Shown: positions 1 to 12,723 of the stretch, in pieces
Layout of the letters: each line of letters begins with the position of its first letter
Position numbering within the stretch: the stretch's first letter is position 1
Origin: Osmia lignaria lignaria
Lineage: Eukaryota; Arthropoda; Insecta; Hymenoptera; Megachilidae
Length of the DNA stretch: 64,000 nt
Direction of reading: 5' to 3'
Assembly: GCF_051020975.1 (NCBI RefSeq)
Contig: NW_027478169.1
Span: 10,044,001 to 10,108,000 of the forward strand
Translations under genes and position numbers: made by a program
The notes under the pieces: generated by a model
The model's input: only the letters and a program-made list of their open reading frames with translations
What the model was told of the DNA's origin: nothing
Database searches by the model: none

Positions 1-1060
1 GTAGAACAACAAGAAGAAGAAATATCTCGAAATATGTCCGTCAGGCCCCTTGCCTTGAGATAAATCTGCAAATATCTCGGAAACGAAGCGAGCTATGGCA
101 AAATGTTAAGAGACCTTTTTTGTAGAGAATTATGTTTCCTACTTTTTATGTTCTATGATATTTTTTGATCAGACGCGTAGTTCTCGAGATATATCAAGAT
201 ATTTAAAAGTTCCGAAGCCGCACCAACATAATAGAGATACAGAAACACCGTGGCCCCTTTCTTTGAGATAACTCTGCACTATTGCGAGCTGCAAATGCCA
301 CTTCCAGCTTAGCTGTGCAGAAGAAGAACAACAAGAAGAAGAAATATCTCGAAATATGTCCGTCAGGCCCCTTCCCTTGAGATAAATCTGCAAATATCTC
401 GGAAACGAAGAGAGCTATGGCAAAATGTTAAGAGACCTTTTTTGTAGAGAATTATGTTTCCTACAATTTATGTTCTATGATATTTTTTGATCAGAACCGT
501 AGTTTTCAAGATATATCGAGATATTTAAAAGTTCCGAAGCCGCACCAACATAATAGAGATACAGAAACACCGTGGCCCCTTTCTTTGAGATAACTTTGCC
601 CTATTGCGAGCTGTAAATGCCACTTTCAGCTTAGCTGTGCAGAAGAAGAACAACAAGAAGAAGAAATATCTCGAAATATGTCCGTCAGGCCCCTTCCCTT
701 GAGATATATCTGCAAATATCTCGGAAACGAAGCGAGCTATGGCAAAATGTTAAGAGAGCTTTTTTGTAGAGAATTATGTTTCCTACAATTTATGTTCTAT
801 GATATTTTTTGATCAGAAGCGTAGTTTTCGAGATATATCGAGATATTTAAAAGTTCCGAAGCCGCACCAACATAATAGAGATACAGAAACACCGTGGCCC
901 CTTTCTTTGAGATAACTCTGCACTAGTGCGAGCCGCAAATACCACTTCCAGCTTAGCTGTGCAGAAGAAGAACAACAAGAAGAAGAAATATCTCGAAATA
1001 TGTCCGTCAGGCCCCTTCCCTTGAGATAAATCTGCAAATATCTCGGAAACGAAGCGAGCT
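1..1060. repeat. Array block duplicated 5796 bp (18 monomers) downstream at 5797-6856
   Basis: The first kilobase matches 5797-6856. Both begin with the rare GAAGTAGAACAAC variant (the window opens at its GTAG), both carry the rare CCTTGCCTTGAG, then an ACGCG unit, then an AACCGTAG unit with the ACTTTCAGC change. A few private substitutions separate the copies: TTTTCAAG against TTTTCGAG, and GCCCTATT against GCACTATT. The match weakens at about 1060/6856. The spacing is a whole number of monomers, as expected for unequal exchange. Confidence 0.75.
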
Positions 1061-2100
1061 ATGGCAAAATTTTAAGAGACCTTATTTGTAGAGAATTATG
1101 TTTCCTACAATTTATGTTCTATGATATTTTTTGATCAGAAGCGTAGTTTTCGAGATATATCGAGATATTTAAAAGTTCCGAAGCCGCACCAACATAATAG
1201 AGATACAGACACACCGTGGCCCCTTTCTTTGAGATAACTCTGCACTAGTGCGAGCCGCAAATGCCACTTCCAGCTTAGCTGTGCAGAAGAAGAACAACAA
1301 GAAGAAGAAATATCTCGAAATATGTCCGTCAGGCCCCTTCCCTTGAGATAAATCTGCAAATATCTCGGAAACGAAGAGAGCTATGGCAAAATGTTAAGAG
1401 ACCTCTTTTGTAGAGAATTATGTTTCCTACAATTTATGTTCTATGATATTTTTTGATCAGAACCGTAGTTTTCGAGATATATCGAGATATTTAAAAGTTC
1501 CGAAGCCGCACCAACATAATAGAGATACAGAAACACCGTGGCCCCTTTCTTTGAGATAACTTTGCACTATTGCGAGCTGTAAATGCCACTTTCAGCTTAG
1601 CTGTGCAGAAGAAGAACAACAAGAAGAAGAAATATCTCGAAATATGTCCGTCAGGCCCCTTCCCTTGAGATATATCTGCAAATATCTCGGAAACGAAGCG
1701 AGCTATGGCAAAATGTTAAGAGACCTTTTTTGTAGAGAATTATGTTTCCTACAATTTATGTTCTATGATATTTTTTGATCAGAAGCGTAGTTTTCGAGAT
1801 ATATCGAGATATTTAAAAGTTCCGAAGCCGCACCAACATAATAGAGATACAGAAACACCGTGGCCCCTTTCTTTGAGATAACTCTGCACTAGTGCGAGCC
1901 GCAAATGCCACTTCCAGCTTAGCTGTGCAGAAGAAGAACAACAAGAAGAAGAAATATCTCGAAATATGTCCGTCAGGCCCCTTCCCTTGAGATAAATCTG
2001 CAAATATCTCGGAAACGAAGCGAGCTATGGCAAAATGTTAAGAGACCTTTTTTGTAGAGAATTATGTTTTCTACAATTTATGTTCTATGATATTTTTTGA

Positions 2101-5100
2101 TCAGAAGCGTAGTTTTCGAGATATATCGAGATATTTAAAAGTTCCGAAGCCGCACCAACATAATAGAGATACAGAAACACCGTGGCCCTTTTCTTTGAGA
2201 TAACTCTGCACTAGTGCGAGCCGCAAATGCCACTTCCAGCTTAGCTGTGCAGAAGAAGAACAACAAGAAGAAGAAATATCTCGAAATATGTCCGTCATGC
2301 CCCTTCCCTTGAGATAAATCTGCAAATATCTCGGAAACGAAGCGAGCTATGGCAAAATGTTAAGAGACCTTTTTTGTAGAGAATTAAGTTTCCTACTTTT
2401 TATGTTCTATGATATTTTTTGATCAGATGCGTAGTTCTCGAGATATATCAAGATATTTAAAAGTTCCGAAGCCGCACCAACAGAATATAGATACAGAAAC
2501 ACCGTAGCTCCTTTCTTTGAGATAACTCTGCACTATTGCGAGCTGGAAATGCCACTTCCAGTTTAGCTGTGCAGAAGAAGAACAACAAGAAGAAGAAATA
2601 TCTCGAAATATGTCCGTTAGGCCCCTTCCCTTGAGATAAACCTGCAAATATCTCGGAAACGAAGCGAGCTATGGCAAAATGTTAAGAGACCTTTTTTGTA
2701 GAGAATTATGTTTCCTACGTTTTATGTTCTATGATATTTTTTGATCAGACGCGTAGTTCTCGAGATATATCAAGATATTTAAAAGTTCCGAAGCCGCACC
2801 AACATAATAGAGATACAGAAACACCGTGGCCCCTTTCTTTGAGATAACTCTGCACTAGTGCGAGCCGCAAATGCCACTTCCAGCTTAGCTGTGCAGAAGA
2901 AGAACAACAAGAAGAAGAAATATCTCGAAATATGTCCGTCAGGCCCCTTCCCTTGAGATAAATCTGCAAATATCTCGGAAACGAAGCGAGCTATGGCAAA
3001 ATGTTAAGAGACCTTATTTGTAGAGAATTATGTTTCCTACAATTTATGTTCTATGATATTTTTTGATCAGAAGCGTAGTTTTCGAGATATATCGAGATAT
3101 TTAAAAGTTCCGAAGCCGCACCAACATAATAGAGATACAGAAACACCGTGGCCCCTTTCTTTGAGATAACTCTGCACTAGTGCGAGCCGCAAATGCCACT
3201 TCCAGCTTAGCTGTGCAGAAGAAGAACAACAAGAAGAAGAAATATCTCGAAATATGTCCGTCAGGCCCCTTCCCTTGAGATAAATCTGCAAATATCTCGG
3301 AAACGAAGCGAGCTATGGCAAAATGTTAAGAGACCTTTTTTGTAGAGAATTAAGTTTCCTACTTATTATGTTGTATGATATTTTTTGATCAGATGCGTAG
3401 TTCTCGAGATATATCAAGATATTTAAAAGTTCCGAAGCCGCACCAACAGAACAGAGATACAGAAACACCGTGGCTCCTTTCTTTGAGATAACTCTGCACT
3501 ATTGCGAGCTGGAAATGCCACTTCCAGTTTAGCTGTGCAGAAGAAGAACAACAAGAAGAAGAAATATCTCGAAATATGTCCGCTGGGCCCCTTCCCTTGA
3601 GATAAACCTGCAAATATCTCGGAAACGAAGCGAGCTATGGCAAAATGTTAAGAGACCTTTTTTGTAGAGAATTAAGTTTCCTACTTTTTATGTTCTATGA
3701 TATTTTTTGATCAGATGCGTTGTTCTCGAGATATATCAAGATATTTAAAAGTTCCGAAGCCGCACCAACATAATAGAGATACAGAAACACCGTGGCCCCT
3801 TTCTTTGAGATAACTCTGCACTAGTGCGAGCCGCAAATGCCACTTCCAGCTTAGCGGTGCAGAAGAAGAACAACAAGAAGAAGAAATATCTCGAAATATG
3901 TCCGTCAGGCCCCTTCCCTTGAGATATATCTGCAAATATCTCGGAAACGAAGCGAGCTATGGCAAAATGTTAAGAGACCTTTTTTGTAGAGAATTATGTT
4001 TCCTACAATTTATGTTCTATGATATTTTTTGATCAGAAGCGTAGTTTTCGAGATATATCGAGATATTTAAAAGTTCCGAAGCCGCACCAACATAATAGAG
4101 ATACAGAAACACCGTGGCCCTTTTCTTTGAGATAACTCTGCACTAGTGCGAGCCGCAAATGCCACTTCCAGCTTAGCTGTGCAGAAGAAGAACAACAAGA
4201 AGAAGAAATATCTCGAAATATGTCCGTCATGCCCCTTCCCTTGAGATAAATCTGCAAATATCTCGGAAACGAAGCGAGCTATGGCAAAATGTTAAGAGAC
4301 CTTTTTTGTAGAGAATTAAGTTTCCTACTTTTTATGTTCTATGATATTTTTTGATCAGATGCGTAGTTCTCGAGATATATCAAGATATTTAAAAGTTCCG
4401 AAGCCGCACCAACAGAATAGAGATACAGAAACACCGTGGCTCCTTTCTTTGAGATAACTCTGCACTATTGCGAGCTGGAAATGCCACTTCCAGTTTAGCT
4501 GTGCAGAAGAAGAACAACAAGAAGAAGAAATATCTCGAAATATGTCCGTTAGGCCCCTTCCCTTGAGATAAACCTGCAAATATCTCGGAAACGAAGCGAG
4601 CTATGGCAAAATGTTAAGAGACCTTTTTTGTAGAGAATTATGTTTCCTACGTTTTATGTTCTATGATATTTTTTGATCAGACGCGTAGTTCTCGAGATAT
4701 ATCAAGATATTTAAAAGTTCCGAAGCCGCACCAACATAATAGAGATACAGAAACACCGTGGCCCCTTTCTTTGAGATAACTCTGCACTAGTGCGAGCCGC
4801 AAATGCCACTTCCAGCTTAGCTGTGCAGAAGAAGAACAACAAGAAGAAGAAATATCTCGAAATATGTCCGTCAGGCCCCTTCCCTTGAGATAAATCTGCA
4901 AATATCTCGGAAACGAAGCGAGCTATGGCAAAATGTTAAGAGACCTTATTTGTAGAGAATTATGTTTCCTACAATTTATGTTCTATGATATTTTTTGATC
5001 AGAAGCGTAGTTTTCGAGATATATCGAGATATTTAAAAGTTCCGAAGCCGCACCAACATAATAGAGATACAGAAACACCGTGGCCCCTTTCTTCGAGATA

Positions 5101-5964
5101 ACTCTGCACTAGTGCGAGCCGCAAATGCCACTTCCAGCTTAGCTGTGCAGAAGAAGAACAACAAGAAGAAGAAATATCTCGAAATATGTCCGTCAGGCCC
5201 CTTCCCTTGAGATAAATCTGCAAATATCTCGGAAACGAAGCGAGCTATGGCAAAATGTTAAGAGACCTTTTTTGTAGAGAATTAAGTTTCCTACTTATTA
5301 TGTTCTATGATATTTTTTGATCAGATGCGTAGTTCTCGAGATATATCAAGATATTTCAAAGTTCCGAAGCCGCACCAACAGAACAGAGATACAGAAACAC
5401 CGTGGCTCCTTTCTTTGAGATAACTCTGCACTATTGCGAGCTGGAAATGCCACTTCCAGTTTAGCTGTGCAGAAGAAGAACAACAAGAAGAAGAAATATC
5501 TCGAAATATGTCCGCTGGGCCCCTTCCCTTGAGATAAACCTGCAAATATCTCGGAAACGAAGCGAGCTATGGCAAAATGTTAAGAGACCTTTTTTGTAGA
5601 GAATTAAGTTTCCTACTTTTTATGTTCTATGATATTTTTTGATCAGATGCGTAGTTCTCGAGATATATCAAGATATTTAAAAGTTCCGAAGCCGCACCAA
5701 CATAATAGAGATACAGAAACACCGTGGCCCCTTTCTTTGAGATAACTCTGCACTAGTGCGAGCCGCAAATGCCACTTCCAGCTTAGCTGTGCAGAAGTAG
5801 AACAACAAGAAGAAGAAATATCTCGAAATATGTCCGTCAGGCCCCTTGCCTTGAGATAAATCTGCAAATATCTCGGAAACGAAGCGAGCTATGGCAAAAT
5901 GTTAAGAGACCTTTTTTGTAGAGAATTATGTTTCCTACTTTTTATGTTCTATGATATTTTTTGA
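2101..5964. repeat. Tandem pair of a 6-monomer block (2101-4032 and 4033-5964)
   Basis: Six successive variant monomers recur in the same order at a 1932-bp offset. The order is: a unit with GTCATGCCCC; one with GTTAGGCCCC and CCAGTTTAG; an ACGCG unit; a TTTTCGAG unit; a unit with GTCCGCTGGGCC preceded by CTTATTATG; and a unit beginning with GATGCG. Both copies share rare changes, with few private ones (for example GATGCGTTGTT at 3715 and GAAGTAGAAC at 5795). This is a higher-order repeat of two copies. Confidence 0.85.
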
Positions 5965-7574
5965 TCAGACGCGTAGTTCTCGAGATATATCAAGATATTT
6001 AAAAGTTCCGAAGCCGCACCAACATAATAGAGATACAGAAACACCGTGGCCCCTTTCTTTGAGATAACTCTGCACTATTGCGAGCTGCAAATGCCACTTC
6101 CAGCTTAGCTGTGCAGAAGAAGAACAACAAGAAGAAGAAATATCTCGAAATATGTCCGTCAGGCCCCTTCCCTTGAGATAAATCTGCAAATATCTCGGAA
6201 ACGAAGAGAGCTATGGCAAAATGTTAAGAGACCTTTTTTGTAGAGAATTATGTTTCCTACAATTTATGTTCTATGATATTTTTTGATCAGAACCGTAGTT
6301 TTCGAGATATATCGAGATATTTAAAAGTTCCGAAGCCGCACCAACATAATAGAGATACAGAAACACCGTGGCCCCTTTCTTTGAGATAACTTTGCACTAT
6401 TGCGAGCTGCAAATGCCACTTTCAGCTTAGCTGTGCAGAAGAAGAACAACAAGAAGAAGAAATATCTCGAAATATGTCCGTCAGGCCCCTTCCCTTGAGA
6501 TATATCTGCAAATATCTCGGAAACGAAGCGAGCTATGGCAAAATGTTAAGAGACCTTTTTTGTAGAGAATTATGTTTCCTACAATTTATGTTCTATGATA
6601 TTTTTTGATCAGAAGCGTAGTTTTCGAGATATATCGAGATATTTAAAAGTTCCGAAGCCGCACCAACATAATAGAGATACAGAAACACCGTGGCCCCTTT
6701 CTTTGAGATAACTCTGCACTAGTGCGAGCCGCAAATGCCACTTCCAGCTTAGCTGTGCAGAAGAAGAACAACAAGAAGAAGAAATATCTCGAAATATGTC
6801 CGTCAGGCCCCTTCCCTTGAGATAAATCTGCAAATATCTCGGAAACGAAGCGAGCTATGGCAAAATGTTAAGAGACCCTTTTTGTAGAGAATTAAGTTTC
6901 CTACTTATTATGTTCTATGATATTTTTTGATCAGATGCGTAGTTCTCGAGATATATCAAGATATTTAAAAGTTCCGAAGCCGCACCAACAGAATAGAGAT
7001 ACAGAAACACCGTGGCTCCTTTCTTTGAGATAACTCTGCACTATTGCGAGCTGGAAATGCCACTTCCAGTTTAGCTGTGCAGAAGAAGAACAACAAGAAG
7101 AAGAAATATCTCGAAATATGTCCGCTGGGCCCCTTCCCTTGAGATAAACCTGCAAATATCTCGGAAACGAAGCGAGCTATGGCAAAATGTAAAGAGACCT
7201 TTTTTGTAGAGAATTAAGTTTCCCACTTTTTATGTTCTATGATATTTTTTCATCAGATGCGTAGTTCTCGAGATATATCAAGATATTTAAAAGTTCCGAA
7301 GCCGCACCAACAGAATAGAGATACAGAAACACCGTGGCTCCTTTCTTTGAGATAACTCTGCACTATTGCGAGCTGCAAATGCCACTTCCAGCTTAGCTGT
7401 ACAGAAGAAGAACAACAAGAATAAGAAATATCTCGAAATATGTCCGTCAGGCCCCTTCCCTTGAGATAAATCTGCAAATATCTCGGAAACGAAGAGAGCT
7501 ATGGCAAAATGTTAAGAGACCTTTTCTGTAGAGAATTAAGTTTCCTACTTTTTATGTTCTATGATATTTTTTGA

Positions 7575-9503
7575 TCAGATGCGTAGTTCTCGAGATATAT
7601 CAAGATATTTAAAAGTTCCGAAGCCGCACCAACATAATAGAGATACAGAAACACCGTGGCCCCCTTCTTTGAGATAACTCTGCACTATTGCGAGCTGCAA
7701 ATGCCACTTCCAGCTTAGCTGTGCAGAAGAAGAACAACAAGAAAAAGAAATATCTCGAAATATGTCCGTCAGGCCCCTTCCCTTGAGATATATCTGCAAA
7801 TATCTCGGAAACGAAGAGAGCTATGGCAAAATGTTAAGAGACCTTTTTTGTAGAGAATTATGTTTCCTACAATTTATGTTCTATGATATTTTTTGATCAG
7901 AAGCGTAGTTTTCGAGATATATCGAGATATTTAAAAGTTCCGAAGCCGCACCAACATAATAGAGATACAGAAACACCGTGGCCCCTTTCTTTGAGATAAC
8001 TCTGCACTATTGCGAGCTGTAAATGCCACTTCCAGCTTAGCTGTGCAGAAGAAGAACAACAAGAAGAAGACATATCTCGAAATATGTCCGTCAGGCCCCT
8101 TCCCTTGAGATATATCTGCAAATATCTCGGAAACGAAGCGAGCTATGGCAAAATGTTAAGAGACCTTTTTTGTAGAGAATTATGTTTCCTACAATTTATG
8201 TTCTATGATATTTTTTGATCAGAAGCGTAGTTTTCGAGATATATCGAGATATTTAAAAGTTCCAAAGCCGCACCAACATAATAGAGATACAGAAACACCG
8301 TGGCCCCTTTCTTTGAGATAACTCTGCACTATTGCGAGCTGCAAATGCCACTTCCAGCTTAGCTGTGCAGAGGAAGAACAACAAGAAGAAGAAATATCTC
8401 GAAATATGTCCGTCAGGCCAGTTCCTTTGAGCTGAATCTGCAAATATCTCGGAAACGAAGCGAGCTATGGCAAAATGTTAAGAGACGTTTTTTGTAGAGA
8501 ATTATGTTTCCTACTTTTTATGTTCTATGATATTTTTTGATTAGATGCGTAGTTCTCGAGATATATCAAGATATTTAAAAGTTCCGAAGCCGCACCAACA
8601 CAATAGAGATACAGAAACAGCGTGGCCCCTTTCTTTCAGATAACTATGCACTATTGCGAGCTGCAAATGCCACTTCCAGCTTAGCTGTGCAGAAGAACAA
8701 CAAGAAGAAGAAATATCTCGAAATATGTCCGTCAGGCCCCTTCCCTTGAGATAAATCTGCAAATATCTCGGAAACGAAGAGAGCTATGGCAAAATGTTAA
8801 GAGACCTTTTTTGTAGAGAATTAAGTTTCCTACAATTTATGTTCTATGATATTTTTTCATCAGAAGCGTAGTTTTCGAGATATATCGAGATATTTAAAAG
8901 TTCCGAAGCCGCACCAACATAATAGAGATACAGAAACACCGTGGCCCCTTTCGTTGAGATAACTCTGCACTAGTGCGAGCCGCAAATGCCACTTCCAGCT
9001 TAGCTGTGCAGAAGAAGAACAACAAGAAGAAGAAATATCTCGAAATATGTCCGTCAGGCCCCTTCCCTTGAGATAAATCTGCAAATATCTCGGAAACGAA
9101 GCGAGCTATGGCAAAATGTTAAGAGACCTTTTTTGTAGAGAATTAAGTTTCCTACTTATTATGTTCTATGATATTTTTTGATCAGATGCGTAGTTCTCGA
9201 GATATATCAAGATATTTAAAAGTTCCGAAGCCGCACCAACAGAATAGAGATACAGAAACACCGTGGCTCCTTTCTTTGAGATAACTCTGCACTATTGCGA
9301 GCTGGAAATGCCACTTCCAGTTTAGCTGTGCAGAAGAAGAACAACAAGAAGAAGAAATATCTCGAAATATGTCCGCTGGGCCCCTTCCCTTGAGATAAAC
9401 CTGCAAATATCTCGGAAACAAAGCGAGCTATGGCAAAATGTTAAGAGACCTTTTTTGTAGAGAATTATGTTTCCTACTTTTTATGTTCTATGATATTTTT
9501 TGA
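7575..9503. repeat. 6-monomer block, dispersed copy 1 (copy 2 at 14334-16262)
   Basis: The ordered rare markers are GTGGCCCCC; GAAGACATATC; GTTCCAAAGCC with GCAGAGGAAG; GATTAGATGCG with TTTCAGATAAC and a missing GAA; TTTCGTTGAG; and GTCCGCTGGG. All recur in the same order 6759 bp downstream (21 monomers minus 3 bp). The middle four units also recur at 19161-20445, so this cassette is present at three dispersed sites. Confidence 0.85.
8541..8859. repeat. 319-bp monomer variant lacking one GAA triplet (one of six)
   Basis: The GCAGAAGAAGAACAAC stretch is shortened to GCAGAAGAACAAC, giving a 319-bp unit. The same linked variant (GATTAGATGCG, TTTCAGATAACTATGC, missing GAA) is found at 15300-15618, 19805-20123, 20446-20764, 25273-25591 and 25914-26232. 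The shared linked changes show that all six descend from one triplet-slippage event and were then spread by block duplication. Confidence 0.9.
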
Positions 9504-12500
9504 TCAGACGCGTAGTTCTCGAGATATATCAAGATATTTAAAAGTTCCGAAGCCGCACCAACATAATAGAGATACAGAAACACCGTGGCCCCTTTCTTTG
9601 AGATAACTCTGCACTAGTGCGAGCCGCAAATGCCACTTCCAGCTTAGCTGTGCAGAAGAAGAACAACAAGAAGAAGAAATATCTCGAAATATGTCCGTCA
9701 GGCCCTTTCCCTTGAGATAAATCTGCAAATATCTCGGAAACGAAGCGAGCTATGGCAAAATGTTAAGAGACCTTATTTGTAGAGAATTATGTTTCCTACA
9801 ATTTATGTTCTATGATATTTTTTGATCAGAAGCGTAGTTTTCGAGATATATCGAGATATTTAAAAGTTCCGAAGCCGCACCAACATAATAGAGATACAGA
9901 AACACCGTGGCCCCTTTCTTTGAGATAACTCTGCACTAGTGCGAGCCGCAAATGCCACTTCCAGCTTAGCTGTGCAGAAGAAGAACAACAAGAAGAAGAA
10001 ATATCTCGAAATATGTCCGTCAGGCCCCTTCCCTTGAGATAAATCTGCAAATATCTCGGAAACGAAGCGAGCTATGGCAAAATGTTAAGAGACCTTTTTT
10101 GTAGAGAATTATGTTTCCTACAATTTATGTTCTATGATATTTTTTGATCAGAAGCGTAGTTTTCGAGATATATCGAGATATTTAAAAGTTCCGAAGCCGC
10201 ACCAACATAATAGAGATACAGAAACACCGTGGCCCCTTTCTTTGAGATAACTCTGCACTAGTGCGAGCCGCAAATGCCACTTCCAGCTTAGCTGTGCAGA
10301 AGAAGAACAACAAGAAGAAGAAATATCTCGAAATATGTCCGTCAGGCCCCTTCCCTTGAGATAAATCTGCAAATATCTCGGAAACGAAGCGAGCTATGGC
10401 AAAATGTTAAGAGACCTTATTTGTAGAGAATTATGTTTCCTACAATTTATGTTCTATGATATTTTTTGATCAGAAGCGTAGTTTTCGAGATATATCGAGA
10501 TATTTAAAAGTTCCGAAGCCGCACCAACATAATAGAGATACAGAAACACCGTGGCCCCTTTCTTTGAGATAACTCTGCACTAGTGCGAGCCGCAAATGCC
10601 ACTTCCAGCTTAGCTGTGCAGAAGAAGAACAACAAGAAGAAGAAATATCTCGAAATATGTCCGTCAGGCCCCTTCCCTTGAGATAAATCTGCAAATATCT
10701 CGGAAACGAAGAGAGCTATGGCAAAATGTTAAGAGACCTTTTTTGTAGAGAATTATGTTTCCTACAATTTATGTTCTATCATATTTTTTGATCAGAACCG
10801 TAGTTTTCGAGATATATCGAGATATTTAAAAGTTCCGAAGCCGCACCAACATAATGGAGATACAGAAACACCGTGGCCCCTTTCTTTGAGATAACTTTGC
10901 ACTATTGCGAGCTGTAAATGCCACTTTCAGCTTAGCTGTGCAGAAGAAGAACAACAAGAAGAAGAAATATCTCGAAATATGTCCGTCAGGCCCCTTCCCT
11001 TGAGATATATCTGCAAATATCTCGGAAACGAAGCGAGCTATGGCAAAATGTTAAGAGACCTTTTTTGTAGAGAATTATGTTTCCTACAATTTATGTTCTA
11101 TGATATTTTTTGATCAGAAGCGTAGTTTTCGAGATATATCGAGATATTTAAAAGTTCCGATGCCGCACCAACATAATAGAGCTACAGAAACACCGTGACC
11201 CCTTTCTTTGAGATAACTCTGCACTAGTGCGAGCCGCAAATGCCACTTCCAGCTTAGCTGTGCAGAAGAAGAACAACAAGAAGAAGAAATATCTCGAAAT
11301 ATGTCCGTCATGCCCCTTCCCTTGAGATAAATCTGCAAATATCTCGGAAACGAAGCGAGCTATGGCAAAATGTTAAGAGACCTTTTTTGTAGAGAATTAA
11401 GTTTCCTACTTTTTATGTTCTATGATATTTTTTGATCAGATGCGTAGTTCTCGAGATATATCAAGATATTTAAAAGTTCCGAAGCCGCACCAACATAATA
11501 GAGATACAGAAACACCGTGGCCCCTTTGTTTGAGATAACGCTGCACTAGTGCGAGCCGCAAATGCCACTTCCAGCTTAGCTGTGCAGAAGAAGAACAACA
11601 AGAAGAAGAAATATCTCGAAATATGTCCGTCAGGCCCCTTCCCTTGAGATAAATCTGCAAATATCTCGGAAACGAAGCGAGCTATGGCAAAATGTTAAGA
11701 GACCTTTTTTGTAGAGAATGAAGTTTCCTACTTTTTATGTTCTATGATATTTTTTGATCAGATGCGTAGTTCTCGAGATATATCAAGATATTTAAAAGTT
11801 CCGAAGCCGCACCAACATAATAGAGATACAGAAACACCGTGGCCCCTTTCTTTGAGATAACTCTGCACTAGTGCGAGCCGCAAATGCCACTTCCAGCTTA
11901 GCTGTGCAGAAGAAGAACAACAAGAAGAAGAAATATCTCGAAATATGTCCGTCAGGCCAGTTCCTTTGAGCTGAATCTGCAAATATCTCGGAAACGAAGC
12001 GAGCTATGGCAAAATGTTAAGAGACGTTTTTTGTAGAGAATTATGTTTCCTACAATTTATGTTCTATGATACTTTTTGATCAGAAGCGTAGTTTTCGAGA
12101 TATATCGAGATACTTAAAAGTTCCGAAGCCGCACCAACAGAATAGAGATACAGAAACACCGTGGCTCCTTTCTTTGAGATAACTCTGCACTATTGCGAGC
12201 TGCAAATGCCACTTCCAGCTTAGCTGTGCAGAAGAAGAACAACAAGAAGAAGAAATATCTCGAAATATGTCCGTTAGGCCCCTTCCCTTGAGATAAACCT
12301 GCAAATATCTCGGAAACGAAGCGTGCTATGGCAAAATGTTAAGAGACCTTTTTTGTAGAGAATGAAGTTTCCTACTTTTTACGTTCTATGATATTTTTTG
12401 ATCAGATGCGTAGTTCTCGAGATATATCAAGATATTTAAAAGTTCCGAAGCCGCACCAACATAATAGAGATACAGAAACACCGTGGCCCCTTTCTTTGAG

Positions 12501-12723
12501 ATAACTTTGCACTATTGCGAGCTGTAAATGCCACTTTCAGCTTAGCTGTGCAGAAGAAGAACAACAAGAAGAAGAAATATCTCGAAATATGTCCGTCAGG
12601 CCCCTTCCCTTGAGATATATCTGCAAATATCTCGGAAACGAAGCGAGCTATGGCAAAATGTTAAGAGACCTTTTTTGTAGAGAATTATGTTTCCTATAAT
12701 TTATGTTCTATGATATTTTTTGA

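Noticed and set aside
340..400. Possible hammerhead ribozyme in the satellite, since some animal satellites carry one
   Set aside because: Neither strand has CUGANGA followed by GAAA in the required arrangement. CCTGACGGACATATTTCGAG on the minus strand lacks both core elements.
391..420. Possible CENP-B box, from CTTCGTTTCCGAG on the minus strand
   Set aside because: It has the TTCG start, but lacks the conserved A and the CGGG of the 17-bp box. The resemblance is too weak to call.
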